From: Terriglobia bacterium
GTDB lineage: Bacteria; Acidobacteriota; Terriglobia; Bryobacterales; Bryobacteraceae
NCBI GenBank assembly: GCA_020073305.1
Contig: JAIQFK010000014.1
Span: 62,001-126,000 of the forward strand
Length of the DNA: 64,000 nucleotides
Direction of reading: 5' to 3'
The notes under the pieces are model-generated. The model saw only the letters and a list, made by a program, of their open reading frames with translations, searched no databases and was not told the origin of the DNA. Within the stretch, counting starts at the first letter, position 1. Each line of letters begins with the position of its first letter. The translations under genes were made by a program, and so were the position numbers. Below, one piece after another: positions 52,609-61,140 of this stretch.

Positions 52609-54801
52609 TTACGCCCCCGCCCGCTTCCCGGATTCCATCCATCGCAGCAACTCCTCGCTCAGCGTGTTCAGGCTGTTGGTGATGCGGTCCGTTTCCACGT
52701 TGACTAGCGAATAGCGCTCCGTGAGCGGATCGCCGGTGTGTACCAGGGCATGATGATCCTCGCGCAGGTCAGGCAGGGCCTCACGCGTGAGAGGCGATCC
52801 TCGCAGAGCCGAAGCCAGATAGTAGAGCGTCAAGTCGACATCGCTCGCAAACCGTCGAAAAACTTCGCGTGCGGGCACGGGATGGCTGCTCGATAGCCCG
52901 GCCTCGAGAGCCATCATGGCGTGGGCCAGGCGATGCGAGCTGGCCAGCGTGCCGCTCAGCAACTTCACGGTTGCGGCCGGCGTTCCCGGCTCCGCCGACA
53001 AACGATCGATGGATGCTTCCAAATTCGACCGCGCCAGCCTCCCCGCCAGCCGCGCGCGATCCAACGCCTGAAAAGAAGGCGACCGGATATAACCTTCTCG
53101 AACCTCGCGGAGGTACTCGCGGTAGGCATCCAGCATTTGAGCCATCGCTTCACCTACCTGCGTTCGCTCCCACGTCGGCCAGATCCAATAGGCCACCAGG
53201 GCGATGGCGCCGCCGGCCACGGTGTTCAGTCCCCGCGCAGCGATCACTCCTTTTGGGGAAACTCCGGACATGGCCAGCAGCAGCACGACCAGCGCGGTGA
53301 CCGCCGTGACCAAAATGCCGTAGTTGGCGGGTCCGAAGCAGCGCATGAGAAACATCAGTAGGGCGATGAGCACCACTTGCGCCGTCGCTCCAGGGAGCAT
53401 CACGTGAAATAGTCCTGTGGCGAGCACCAGACCGGCAAACGTCCCGGCCAGCCTCAGCACACCGCGGCTGAAGGTGGCGGTAAAGTCCGGCTTCAGCACG
53501 ATCGCGATGGTCATGGGAAGCCAGTACGAGCGCGGCAGCTCCAGCCCGCGCGCCAGCCCATCGCCCGCAGCCACGCACACCGCGAGCCGGATGGCGTGCC
53601 GGAAAGCAGCAGACTGCAGGTGGAAGTTTGCGCGCAGAGTCGCCAGCGTTCCGCCCAACCTCAGACTCCATGGCCTCCCTGCTTCACGCCCTTCGAAGGC
53701 CGCGAGCCCGGCCGGCGTGGCAGTCGTGGCCAGATCGACTGCGGAACGGAGCTGTCCGGTCACGGCGTCCATCTGGATGCGCGCATCGTTTCTCATGGCC
53801 CGGATATCCATCGCCGCAGCTTCCGGCGATTCACAAAGCTCGCGCAGCCTCTCCGGCAAAGCCTCCAGCTCTTCGAGGAATTCATCCATCTCCCGGGCCG
53901 GCGCCCCGGCTACCAGGGAATGGCCAATGGCGCCCAGAATGCGGGAAGCATTTGCGAAGTAGAGGTCCAGGATTTTAACTTCGGGACCCCCGGCGTTTTC
54001 GCGCCCGATCCGCGTCCGCAGGCGCCTTAGTGTCAGCAGACTCAATCGCATCCGCTCTGCCTGGCTGAGGAGCAGGCGATAACGCTCGCCCTCGATCGAA
54101 TGATCGCGGTTGAGTGCCGCTAGCGCTCGCTGTGCCTGTGTAATCTGCGCGCTCGCCGGCGGAGACTCGGTCGCTTGAATTGCCGACGCAACCGCACGCG
54201 AGAGCTCCAAATACAAATCGCTCAGCGCGCGCCTTTCTGGAAAGTAACGGCGAAGCGGCCAGAACGCCACCGCCAGAACCGCCTGCAGCAATCCGCCACC
54301 AAGAGCCAGCAAACCGGCGTACACCGCCTTCTCCGGAGGCATCGGAAACGCCGCATAAACCAGCAGCGTCACCAGGCTGATGGCGCCCAGATCCGCCGCA
54401 GCCGTGCTGAGCGCCACCAGAATTCCGGCTGCGAACGCCCACGCGGCAGCCACAAGGACCGCGGTGAATTGGTTACGGCCGCTCAGGGCGCCCGAAAACA
54501 CCGCGAGCCCCACCAGCAGACTCGCTGCGCACATGCGCCGGGCTCGTTGCGCGTAAGGCTCCTGGCTGTCGGAAAAGGCAACGTTCAGCGCGCCGGTGCT
54601 GATGGCGAGGCTGCTCGGAATCCTGCCCAGCGCGGCGCCAACCGCCAAAGGCAGAGCGACGCCAATCGTGTTCCGCGCCGCCAGCCACGGGTTCACTTTG
54701 TCCGATTGGTAGCGGACCAACGTCTGCCCGAAGCCGGACCAGACGCTTGTCTTGGCCGGAAGAGCTTCGCTCCGGCGCTCGGCCGCCTCCGCAGACTGCA
54801 T
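52609..54801 (-). CDS. FUSC-family (fusaric acid resistance) membrane protein
   Basis: 730 residues with two blocks of about six helices each separated by a long soluble middle region, the duplicated FUSC architecture. N-terminal PWLAARNTIGVALPLAVGAA and GALNVAFSDSQEPYAQRARR; C-terminal block SYWLPMTIAIVLKPDFTATF and GVLRLAGTFAGLVLATGLFH match FUSC/AaeB-type aromatic-acid efflux proteins. Partner adaptor genes as in AaeA are absent. Divergent from the GH116 gene over about 60 bases. Confidence 0.84.
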   Translation of the reverse strand: MQSAEAAERRSEALPAKTSVWSGFGQTLVRYQSDKVNPWLAARNTIGVALPLAVGAALGRIPSSLAISTGALNVAFSDSQEPYAQRARRMCAASLLVGLAVFSGALSGRNQFTAVLVAAAWAFAAGILVALSTAAADLGAISLVTLLVYAAFPMPPEKAVYAGLLALGGGLLQAVLAVAFWPLRRYFPERRALSDLYLELSRAVASAIQATESPPASAQITQAQRALAALNRDHSIEGERYRLLLSQAERMRLSLLTLRRLRTRIGRENAGGPEVKILDLYFANASRILGAIGHSLVAGAPAREMDEFLEELEALPERLRELCESPEAAAMDIRAMRNDARIQMDAVTGQLRSAVDLATTATPAGLAAFEGREAGRPWSLRLGGTLATLRANFHLQSAAFRHAIRLAVCVAAGDGLARGLELPRSYWLPMTIAIVLKPDFTATFSRGVLRLAGTFAGLVLATGLFHVMLPGATAQVVLIALLMFLMRCFGPANYGILVTAVTALVVLLLAMSGVSPKGVIAARGLNTVAGGAIALVAYWIWPTWERTQVGEAMAQMLDAYREYLREVREGYIRSPSFQALDRARLAGRLARSNLEASIDRLSAEPGTPAATVKLLSGTLASSHRLAHAMMALEAGLSSSHPVPAREVFRRFASDVDLTLYYLASALRGSPLTREALPDLREDHHALVHTGDPLTERYSLVNVETDRITNSLNTLSEELLRWMESGKRAGA

Positions 54802-54864
54802 ACCCGACTAGAATACTCCGTGCGGTCAGTGGACTCCGGACCGCGCTGGTCATACATTAAAGCG

Positions 54865-57591
54865 ATGGACTCGAACAACGGATCCCCGCGACGCGCTTTT
54901 CTCCGCCAGGCAGCGCTGGCAGCGGGCGCCGCGCCTCTGGCTAAACCCGCGCAAACTTCCGGCGGCGAGCAATCCGGAACGCCGGCGCCGGCTGCCAAAA
55001 CCTCGAGCTTTACCTATCCGCGCGTGTTCGAAGGCCGCCAGCTCTCCCAGATCGCGTTCCCGTTGGGTGGCGTGGCCGCGGGCAGCCTGAGCCTTGGCGG
55101 GCGAGGCCAGCTTCGCGATTGGGAAATTTTCAGCCGTCCCAACAAAGGCTGGTCTCCGTCCTATGCCTTTCCGTCGATCTGGGCGCAGTCGGGAAGTTCG
55201 AAGCCCGTGGCGCGCGTTCTCGAAGGGCGCATCCTGCCTCCCTTCGGCGGCGCAAGCGGGCTTGGGTCGGATAACGTGCCCGGCCTCAGCCGCCTCGCCA
55301 GGGCAAAATTCACGGGTGAGTTTCCGCTGGCGCGCATCGATTTCGAGGACAGCAAGCTTCCGGTGAAAGTTACTCTCGACGCTTTCTCGCCCTTCATTCC
55401 CCATGACGCCGAAGAATCAGGCCTTCCCGTAGCCGTGCTGCGATACCACGTTATGAATCCCGGACGCTCGCAGGCGAGAGTTTCGGTTGCATTCTCCATC
55501 GAAAATCCCATCACGGTCAGCGCGGACGGTGGCGACGTGGCAAAGCTTCACACCGATTCTCGTCAGAATGAGTTCCGCTCCGCGAACGGTCTTGCCGGTC
55601 TCGTCATGAGCAACCCTGGCGTCCCCGCGGACGATCCGATGCACGGCACCTTCGCTCTTTGCGCCGCGCAGGTCGGCGATGGGCATCTCACCTACTGGCG
55701 CGGCTGGCCGCAAAGCCGCTGGTGGAACGCGCCCATGCTGTTCTGGGACGACTTCTCCGATGATGGCCTTCTCGGCGATGAACCCGATCCGCGCAGCGCC
55801 GTCGGCGCCCTCTGCCTCGAGCGCGTCATCGCACCAGACCATTCGGCCAGCTACACCTTTCTACTCGCCTGGCATTTCCCGAATCGTACGCCGCAATGGT
55901 GCGGGTGGGACGCTCCCAAGGGCGACGAGAAGACCGTGATCGGCAATCACTACGCAGCACGATTCGCGGATGCCTGGGCCGCCGCAGATTACGCCGCCAC
56001 CAATCTGGAACGGCTCGAAGCTCGCACCCGGCTTTTCGCCACTGCTCTGCGCGAAAGCACGCTGCCTGCGGCCATCAAAGACGCCGCCAGCGCGAATCTC
56101 TCCACTCTCGCCACCACCACCTGTTTTCGCACCGCCGACGGCGAATTCCACGGATTCGAAGGCGTGGACGACAAACGTGGCTGCTGCTTCGGCAATTGCC
56201 TGCACGTCTGGAACTACGAGACGGCGACGGCGCATCTATTCCCATCGCTCGCGCGATCGCTGCGAAAAGCCGCATTCGGCTTCTCGATGGACGACGCGGG
56301 CGCGATGCACTTCCGCCAACTGCTTCCCGACGGCAAGGCACGGTCCGGCTACGCCGCCGCCGACGGGCAGATGGGGCAGATCCTGCACACGTATCTGGAT
56401 TGGACGCTCTCCGGCGATAACGCCTGGCTGCGCGAAATTTGGCCTCGCGTAAAGAAGGCTCTGGAATTCGCCTGGGTGCCCGGCGGCTGGGATGGCAACC
56501 GCGACGGCGTGCTTGAAGGCGTGCAGCACAACACCTACGACGTCGAGTTCTTCGGTCCCAACCCCATGTGCGGGATTTACTATTTAGGCGCGCTGCGGGC
56601 CGGCGAAGAAATGGCGCGAGCGCTCGGCGACGATTCCTCAGCCAGCGAGTATCGCGGGCTTTTCCAAAACGGCAGCCGCTGGATCGATGCCAACCTGTTC
56701 AACGGCCAGTTCTACATTCAGGTGGTACGCGGCTTCACTAAGGACCAGATCGCGCCCGCGCTGCGCAGTGGAATGGGCGCCGATAACACTGAGAAGCCCG
56801 AATACCAGGTCGGTGAGGGCTGCTTCATCGATCAGTTGATCGGGCAGTATCTCGCCGACATGGCCGGCCTCGGGCCGCTGGTAGCGCCGGGCAACATTCG
56901 CAAAGCGCTCGAATCCATTTACCGGTACAACTACAAGCGATCTCTGGCCGACCACGACAGCGTGCAGAGAACCTACGCGCTGAATGACGAGGCCGGAATC
57001 GTGGTCTGCGATTACGGCGGCGCCAAGCGCCCGCACATTCCGTTTCCTTATTACGCCGAGTCCTGGACGGGCCTCGAGTACTCGACCGCGACTCTTATGT
57101 TTTACGCCGGGATGATTCGTGAAGGCATTGAGTGCATTCAGAACACGCGTGCGCGCTACGATGGCGAGCGGCGCAATCCATGGGATGAAGCCGAGTGTGG
57201 CCATCACTACGCTCGCGCCATGTCGTCGTGGTCGGGAATGGTCGCCCTCAGCGGCTTCCGCTATCACGGGCCGGACGCCGCCGTCATCGCCGTTCCTCGC
57301 GTGGCGCACGACCGGTTCCAATGCTTCTGGTCAACGGCAACAGGCTGGGGGACGTTCTCGCTCGATCAAAAAAAAGGCGAGGCCACGCGACTCACGGTAC
57401 GCGTGCTGTCGGGGAAGCTGCCCTGCCGCTCCTGCGAGATCAAAGCCGGCAGCGGTGCAGCATCGGCAAGCTTGAACGGAAAGGCTGTGGCGCACGAGAT
57501 CGAGCGCCGCAACCAGCGCGTCGTCTTCCGGTTCCATGAACCGCTCACCGTCGAGGAAAAAGGCGAACTTCAACTCAAGGTGCGCGCATGA
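54865..57591 (+). CDS. Exported GH116 beta-glycosidase (glucosylceramidase-like)
   Basis: 908 residues from ATG 54865; the upstream frame reaches 54175 but overlaps the FUSC gene and is rejected. Twin-arginine signal SPRRAFLRQAALAAGAAPLA. N-terminal beta-sandwich (GRQLSQIAFPLGGVAAGSLS) and C-terminal (alpha/alpha)6 barrel. GCCFGNCLHVWNYETATAHL and GVQHNTYDVEFFGPNPMCGI are hallmark segments of GH116; in studied members, as I recall, the glutamate in TYDVEF is the nucleophile. It cleaves beta-glucosides or beta-xylosides; natural substrate unknown. Its stop overlaps the COG0523 GTPase gene by four bases. Confidence 0.88.
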   Translation: MDSNNGSPRRAFLRQAALAAGAAPLAKPAQTSGGEQSGTPAPAAKTSSFTYPRVFEGRQLSQIAFPLGGVAAGSLSLGGRGQLRDWEIFSRPNKGWSPSYAFPSIWAQSGSSKPVARVLEGRILPPFGGASGLGSDNVPGLSRLARAKFTGEFPLARIDFEDSKLPVKVTLDAFSPFIPHDAEESGLPVAVLRYHVMNPGRSQARVSVAFSIENPITVSADGGDVAKLHTDSRQNEFRSANGLAGLVMSNPGVPADDPMHGTFALCAAQVGDGHLTYWRGWPQSRWWNAPMLFWDDFSDDGLLGDEPDPRSAVGALCLERVIAPDHSASYTFLLAWHFPNRTPQWCGWDAPKGDEKTVIGNHYAARFADAWAAADYAATNLERLEARTRLFATALRESTLPAAIKDAASANLSTLATTTCFRTADGEFHGFEGVDDKRGCCFGNCLHVWNYETATAHLFPSLARSLRKAAFGFSMDDAGAMHFRQLLPDGKARSGYAAADGQMGQILHTYLDWTLSGDNAWLREIWPRVKKALEFAWVPGGWDGNRDGVLEGVQHNTYDVEFFGPNPMCGIYYLGALRAGEEMARALGDDSSASEYRGLFQNGSRWIDANLFNGQFYIQVVRGFTKDQIAPALRSGMGADNTEKPEYQVGEGCFIDQLIGQYLADMAGLGPLVAPGNIRKALESIYRYNYKRSLADHDSVQRTYALNDEAGIVVCDYGGAKRPHIPFPYYAESWTGLEYSTATLMFYAGMIREGIECIQNTRARYDGERRNPWDEAECGHHYARAMSSWSGMVALSGFRYHGPDAAVIAVPRVAHDRFQCFWSTATGWGTFSLDQKKGEATRLTVRVLSGKLPCRSCEIKAGSGAASASLNGKAVAHEIERRNQRVVFRFHEPLTVEEKGELQLKVRA

Positions 57592-58652
57592 GCGCCCGCC
57601 CCACTCTCGCGTTCGTCGGCGGCTTCCTCGGAGCCGGCAAGACCACCTTGATCCTCGCCGGCGCGCGCGAGTTGGAGCGCCGCGGTTTTCGAATCGCCGT
57701 CATCCTGAATGACCAGGGCGACTCGCTCGTGGACACCAAACTCGCGCGATCGCAAGGCCTGGCTGCCGGCGAAGTGACGGGCGGCTGTTTCTGCTGCCGC
57801 TTTTCGGCGTTGATGGAAGTGCTGGACTCGCTCCAGGCTCACCGTCCGGACGTGATTCTCGCCGAGCCGGTGGGCAGTTGCACGGATATCTCTGCCACCA
57901 CGCTGCAGCCCATTCGCAGCGCGTGCCCGGCTTACCGGCTCGCGCCTTTCACCGTCCTGGTGGATCCCGCCCGCGCGCGGCAACTGCTCCAGCCCGGTGC
58001 GGATCCCGACCTGGCGTTCCTGTTTCGCAAACAACTCGAAGAAGCGGACCTCGTTTGTTTCACCAAGTCCGACCTGTACCCGGAAGCACCCAATTTGCCC
58101 ACTGCCAACGGGCGGCAGGTCAGCGCCAAAACCGGCCAGGGCGTTGCCGCTTGGCTCGATGAATTGCTTTCCGGAGAACTGGTGGCGGGTGGGCACGTGC
58201 TTGAGATCGACTACGAACAGTACGCACGCGCCGAAGCTTCGCTCGCCTGGCTGAACCTCGAGGCGGCTCTGGAGCTGGAAATTCCCCGGTCGCCCGCCAT
58301 GCTCCTCGGCCCGTTCCTTGAACATCTCGACCAACGCCTCACCGCGGCCGGGATTCCGATCGTCCACCTGAAGGTGACCGACGATTGTCCGGCGGGCTTT
58401 CTGAAAGCCGCTCTGTGCATGAATGGCCAGGAGCCGACCGTCGAAGGAGCGCTCGATGCCTCGTCCGCGAGCCGGCATGAATTACTCGTGAACCTTCGCG
58501 CCGCCGGGCGTCCAGAACTCGTGCGCAACATCGTTGAATCGGAGTTGCAGCGCCTCGGCGGCAATCTCGCCCACTTGCGCATCGCCTGCTTCCAGCCCGC
58601 GGCCCCACGGCCGGAGCACCGGTTCGCGCGCGTCGTGGAAGCGTCGGCTTAA
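57588..58652 (+). CDS. COG0523-family (CobW-like) G3E GTPase
   Basis: 354 residues. Walker A GGFLGAGKTT at the N-terminus, the metal-binding GGCFCCRFSALME (C-x-C-C), DVILAEPVGSC and FTKSDLYPE (guanine-specificity-like NKxD variant). The C-terminal domain is shorter than in classical CobW. COG0523 GTPases deliver zinc, cobalt or other metals to client enzymes. The gene follows a GH116 gene with ATGA overlap; a metal client within the same operon is not apparent. Downstream gene starts 5 bases after the stop. Confidence 0.84.
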   Translation: MSARPTLAFVGGFLGAGKTTLILAGARELERRGFRIAVILNDQGDSLVDTKLARSQGLAAGEVTGGCFCCRFSALMEVLDSLQAHRPDVILAEPVGSCTDISATTLQPIRSACPAYRLAPFTVLVDPARARQLLQPGADPDLAFLFRKQLEEADLVCFTKSDLYPEAPNLPTANGRQVSAKTGQGVAAWLDELLSGELVAGGHVLEIDYEQYARAEASLAWLNLEAALELEIPRSPAMLLGPFLEHLDQRLTAAGIPIVHLKVTDDCPAGFLKAALCMNGQEPTVEGALDASSASRHELLVNLRAAGRPELVRNIVESELQRLGGNLAHLRIACFQPAAPRPEHRFARVVEASA

Positions 58653-58657
58653 GTTCC

Positions 58658-59425
58658 TTGCCCGATCAACTCAAGCACGTCCGCCAGATCGCTCAGCGTC
58701 TCGGCGCTCATCCAGCCGTCATCGCCGTGGCGCTGGCCGGATCTCGCGCCGCCGGTTCAAGTGCTCCCGGTTCCGACTTCGACCTCTACGTCTACGCGAC
58801 TGCGGAAGTGCCCGTCGAGTTCCGCAGGGCACTGGCCGCCTCTGGCGCCGAGATCGACAACCGCTTCTGGGAGGCCGGCGACGAGTGGATTGACGCAGAC
58901 ACCGGAGCGCATCTCGACGTCATGTTTCGCTCCCCTTCCTGGATCGAGGATCAGCTCGACCGGGTGCTCGTCCGCCACGAAGCGTCCGTCGGCTACTCGA
59001 CCTGCTTCTGGTACAACGTGCTGCACTCGGATGCCCTCTACGATCCGCAAAATTGGTACCGGCATTTGCGGGAGCGGGCGCGAGTTCCCTATCCGGAACA
59101 ATTGCAGCGCGCGATCGTAGCCAAGAACTGGCCCATATTGCGAAAAAACCAATCGTCATACCGGAGGCAGATCGAACTGGCCCTCGAACGTGCCGATGCG
59201 GTCAGCGTACAACACCGCACGACAGCCGTACTGGCAAGTTACTTCGACATTTGGTTTGCACTGGCCCGCCAGCCGCATCCAGGCGAAAAACGCTTGTTGC
59301 AGCATCTGCCCCAGCCCGAAGCCGCGCTGGCACGCGCCGTCATCGACGCGCCGCCGGATCAATTGCTCGAACGTCTCGACGCGCTTCTGGATTCCTTAGA
59401 TTCGAAGCTCACCGGATTCTTGTAG
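58658..59425 (+). CDS. DUF4037-like nucleotidyltransferase
   Basis: 255 residues from TTG 58658, five bases after the GTPase stop. Nucleotidyltransferase motif ALAGSRAAGSSAPGSDFDLY with G-S-x(n)-S-D-F-D and a later LDVMFRSPSWIEDQLDRVLV. The C-terminal half is helical, with YPEQLQRAIVAKNWPILRKN. MNT-like or DUF4037 proteins transfer nucleotides to small molecules or proteins, and some are antitoxins; partner HEPN gene is not adjacent. The TAG stop (59423-59425) lies within a dispersed repeat, so the true C-terminus may have been changed. Confidence 0.7.
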   Translation: MPDQLKHVRQIAQRLGAHPAVIAVALAGSRAAGSSAPGSDFDLYVYATAEVPVEFRRALAASGAEIDNRFWEAGDEWIDADTGAHLDVMFRSPSWIEDQLDRVLVRHEASVGYSTCFWYNVLHSDALYDPQNWYRHLRERARVPYPEQLQRAIVAKNWPILRKNQSSYRRQIELALERADAVSVQHRTTAVLASYFDIWFALARQPHPGEKRLLQHLPQPEAALARAVIDAPPDQLLERLDALLDSLDSKLTGFL

Positions 59426-59462
59426 CGCTGGCCCACGCCCGATTTTGGCGGGGACCTGCGGC
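59422..59462 (+). repeat. Half copy of the dispersed hairpin repeat
   Basis: 41 bases matching the left arm of the element at 9403-9507 with 39 of 41 identities by eye (GTAGCGCTGGCCCACGCCCG and onward to ACCTGCGGC). The inverted right arm is missing: after about 6 more similar bases the sequence diverges. The TAG at 59423-59425 is the stop codon of the nucleotidyltransferase gene. Direction is that of the left arm. It marks either an element that was truncated or a solo terminal repeat. Confidence 0.68.
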
Positions 59463-59559
59463 CTTTTGCCCGTGTGATCCAGACAGCCTCGTTACATCCA
59501 TCAAAAAAGCTTCGTAGCCGGTCTGAAATCTCATACAGGAACTGCTTGCCCTCCACCTC

Positions 59560-59770
59560 TCCCAGATGAAAACCATCAACTCGCGGTTGCGTTTGGTGTC
59601 TGCCCAATCCACCAGCACCCCGCCAACGGGATGCGGGCCGCGCGCCTTCGGCAGCACGATGGGGTGGTCGTCGCGGCGGTATTGGATGTAGAACGCGAGA
59701 ACGAGGCCAGCACGCCGGCCACTCCCACGCCGCATAACACCGCGGCCAGCCGCAACATCTTTCGGATCAT
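59560..59770 (-). pseudogene. N-terminal fragment of a secreted alpha/beta hydrolase (PAF-acetylhydrolase-like), frameshifted
   Basis: The minus strand begins with MIRKMLRLAAVLCGVGVAGV, a signal-like leader, and after a frame change continues as LVLAFYIQYRRDDHPIVLPK, GPHPVGGVLVDWADTKRNRE and LMVFIW. From memory, acidobacterial secreted PAF-AH-type hydrolases start with 'LP.PTGP..VGR...W.D..R.RELMV.VWYP', which resembles this piece. The expected Y-P and the catalytic G-x-S-x-G do not follow. The remains lie next to the half repeat. Call by resemblance only. Confidence 0.36.
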
Positions 59771-59868
59771 AAGTACTTCGTACCATAAAGCCATGTGCGA
59801 ACGAATCCAGTTGACAACGCATGCGTTTTTGCGAAAACCTGATAGGCTCAACCCTTGAGAAAACGCCG

Positions 59869-61002
59869 ATGATCCTTCGCTTCCTATGCACCGCCTTGCT
59901 GGGCCTCATGTTTCTCGCCGTGTTCCGCGCGCAAGGCGCTGCCGGCCTGAAGAAGGCGGCCTTTGGCAAAACCAGAGACGGCCAGCCGGCCGACCTCTAC
60001 ACTCTCACCAATGCATCCGGCATGGAGGTCGCCATCACCAATTACGGCGGAACCGTGGTCTCCATCAAAGTCCCGGACCGCAGTGGCAAATTCGCCGATG
60101 TTGTTCTCGGCTTCGACAACTTCGAAGGCTATCTGAACAACACGCCGTTTTTCGGCGTGCTCGTCGGCCGTTACGGAAATCGTATCGCCAAGGCCCGCTT
60201 CACGCTCGACGGCCATGAGTATCACCTGGCCGCGAACGACAACGGAAACAGCCTCCACGGCGGTCTGAAAGGTTTCGATAAGCACGCGTGGAAGGCCCGG
60301 GACGCGTCCACCAAGAAAATTCCCGCCGTCGAACTAACCTATTTGAGCAAGGACGGCGAAGAAGGCTATCCGGGAAATCTATCGGCAACGGTTACCTATT
60401 CGCTCACTCCGAAAAACGAGCTTCGGATCGACTACGCCGCCACCACCGACAAAACCACCGTCCTCAATCTCACCAACCATTCCTATTTCAATCTCGCCGG
60501 CCAGGGTGAGGGGGATGCGCTGTCGCACGTGGTCATGATCCATGCCGAGAGTTTCACTCCCGTCGATGCAACCCTGATCCCCACCGGTGAATTGCAAAGC
60601 GTCGCCGGAACGCCGCTCGATTTCCGCAAGCCAACCGCCATCGGCGCTCGCATCGACGCCGCCGACCCGCAGATCAAGTTCGGCCGCGGATACGATCACA
60701 ACTTCGTGCTCAATCGCAAAGACGGCGGTTTAATCCTGGCGGCGCGCGTCACCGAGCCGTCCTCGGGCCGCGTCCTCGAAGTGCTCACCACCCAGCCCGG
60801 CCTCCAGTTCTACACCGGCAATTTTCTCGACGGCACCATCCACGGCAAGGCCGGCAAAGTCTACCCGCGCCGCTCCGCGTTTTGCATGGAGACCCAGCAT
60901 TTCCCCGACTCCCCCAACCAGCCGCAGTTCCCCACCACCGCCCTCAAGCCCGGCGAGCATTTCCAATCCACCACGGTATTCCGGTTCTCGACGGTTAAGT
61001 AG
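59869..61002 (+). CDS. galM: Exported aldose 1-epimerase (galactose mutarotase)
   Basis: 377 residues from ATG 59869 with a signal peptide (LRFLCTALLGLMFLAVFRAQ). GalM fold: EVAITNYGGTVVSIKVPD, FFGVLVGRYGNRIAKARFTL, NSLHGGLKGFDKHAWKA with substrate His, NLTNHSYFNLAGQGEGD with second His, and DHNFVLN near the end; LQFYTGNFLDG follows. It interconverts alpha and beta aldoses, here in the periplasm. Galactokinase is at the other end of the window, so the pathway is not clustered. The upstream reading to 59821 is rejected. Confidence 0.9.
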   Translation: MILRFLCTALLGLMFLAVFRAQGAAGLKKAAFGKTRDGQPADLYTLTNASGMEVAITNYGGTVVSIKVPDRSGKFADVVLGFDNFEGYLNNTPFFGVLVGRYGNRIAKARFTLDGHEYHLAANDNGNSLHGGLKGFDKHAWKARDASTKKIPAVELTYLSKDGEEGYPGNLSATVTYSLTPKNELRIDYAATTDKTTVLNLTNHSYFNLAGQGEGDALSHVVMIHAESFTPVDATLIPTGELQSVAGTPLDFRKPTAIGARIDAADPQIKFGRGYDHNFVLNRKDGGLILAARVTEPSSGRVLEVLTTQPGLQFYTGNFLDGTIHGKAGKVYPRRSAFCMETQHFPDSPNQPQFPTTALKPGEHFQSTTVFRFSTVK

Positions 61003-61084
61003 AATTGGGCCAGGACGAATACCAATCACTTTGCCCGCTGACTCCAGAACAGGACTCTCTTCGCGCCGGCGTTTCAGTTAGGCG

Positions 61085-61113
61085 TGGATTCCGGGCAAAT
61101 GTCCGCTTATAAT
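61085..61113 (+). promoter_or_regulatory. Possible sigma70 promoter before the glycine-zipper protein gene
   Basis: TATAAT at 61108-61113 lies 17 bases after a weak TGGATT (61085-61090). The coding start ATG 61141 is 28 bases downstream. The -10 is perfect and position is plausible, but the -35 match is poor (3 of 6), so the call is tentative. Confidence 0.35.
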
Positions 61114-61140
61114 CGAGGCACTGCTTCAGAAATACATTCG

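Noticed and set aside
54175-54864. N-terminal extension of the GH116 protein
   Set aside because: It overlaps the divergent FUSC gene and reads as low-complexity; the ATG at 54865 gives a proper Tat signal peptide.
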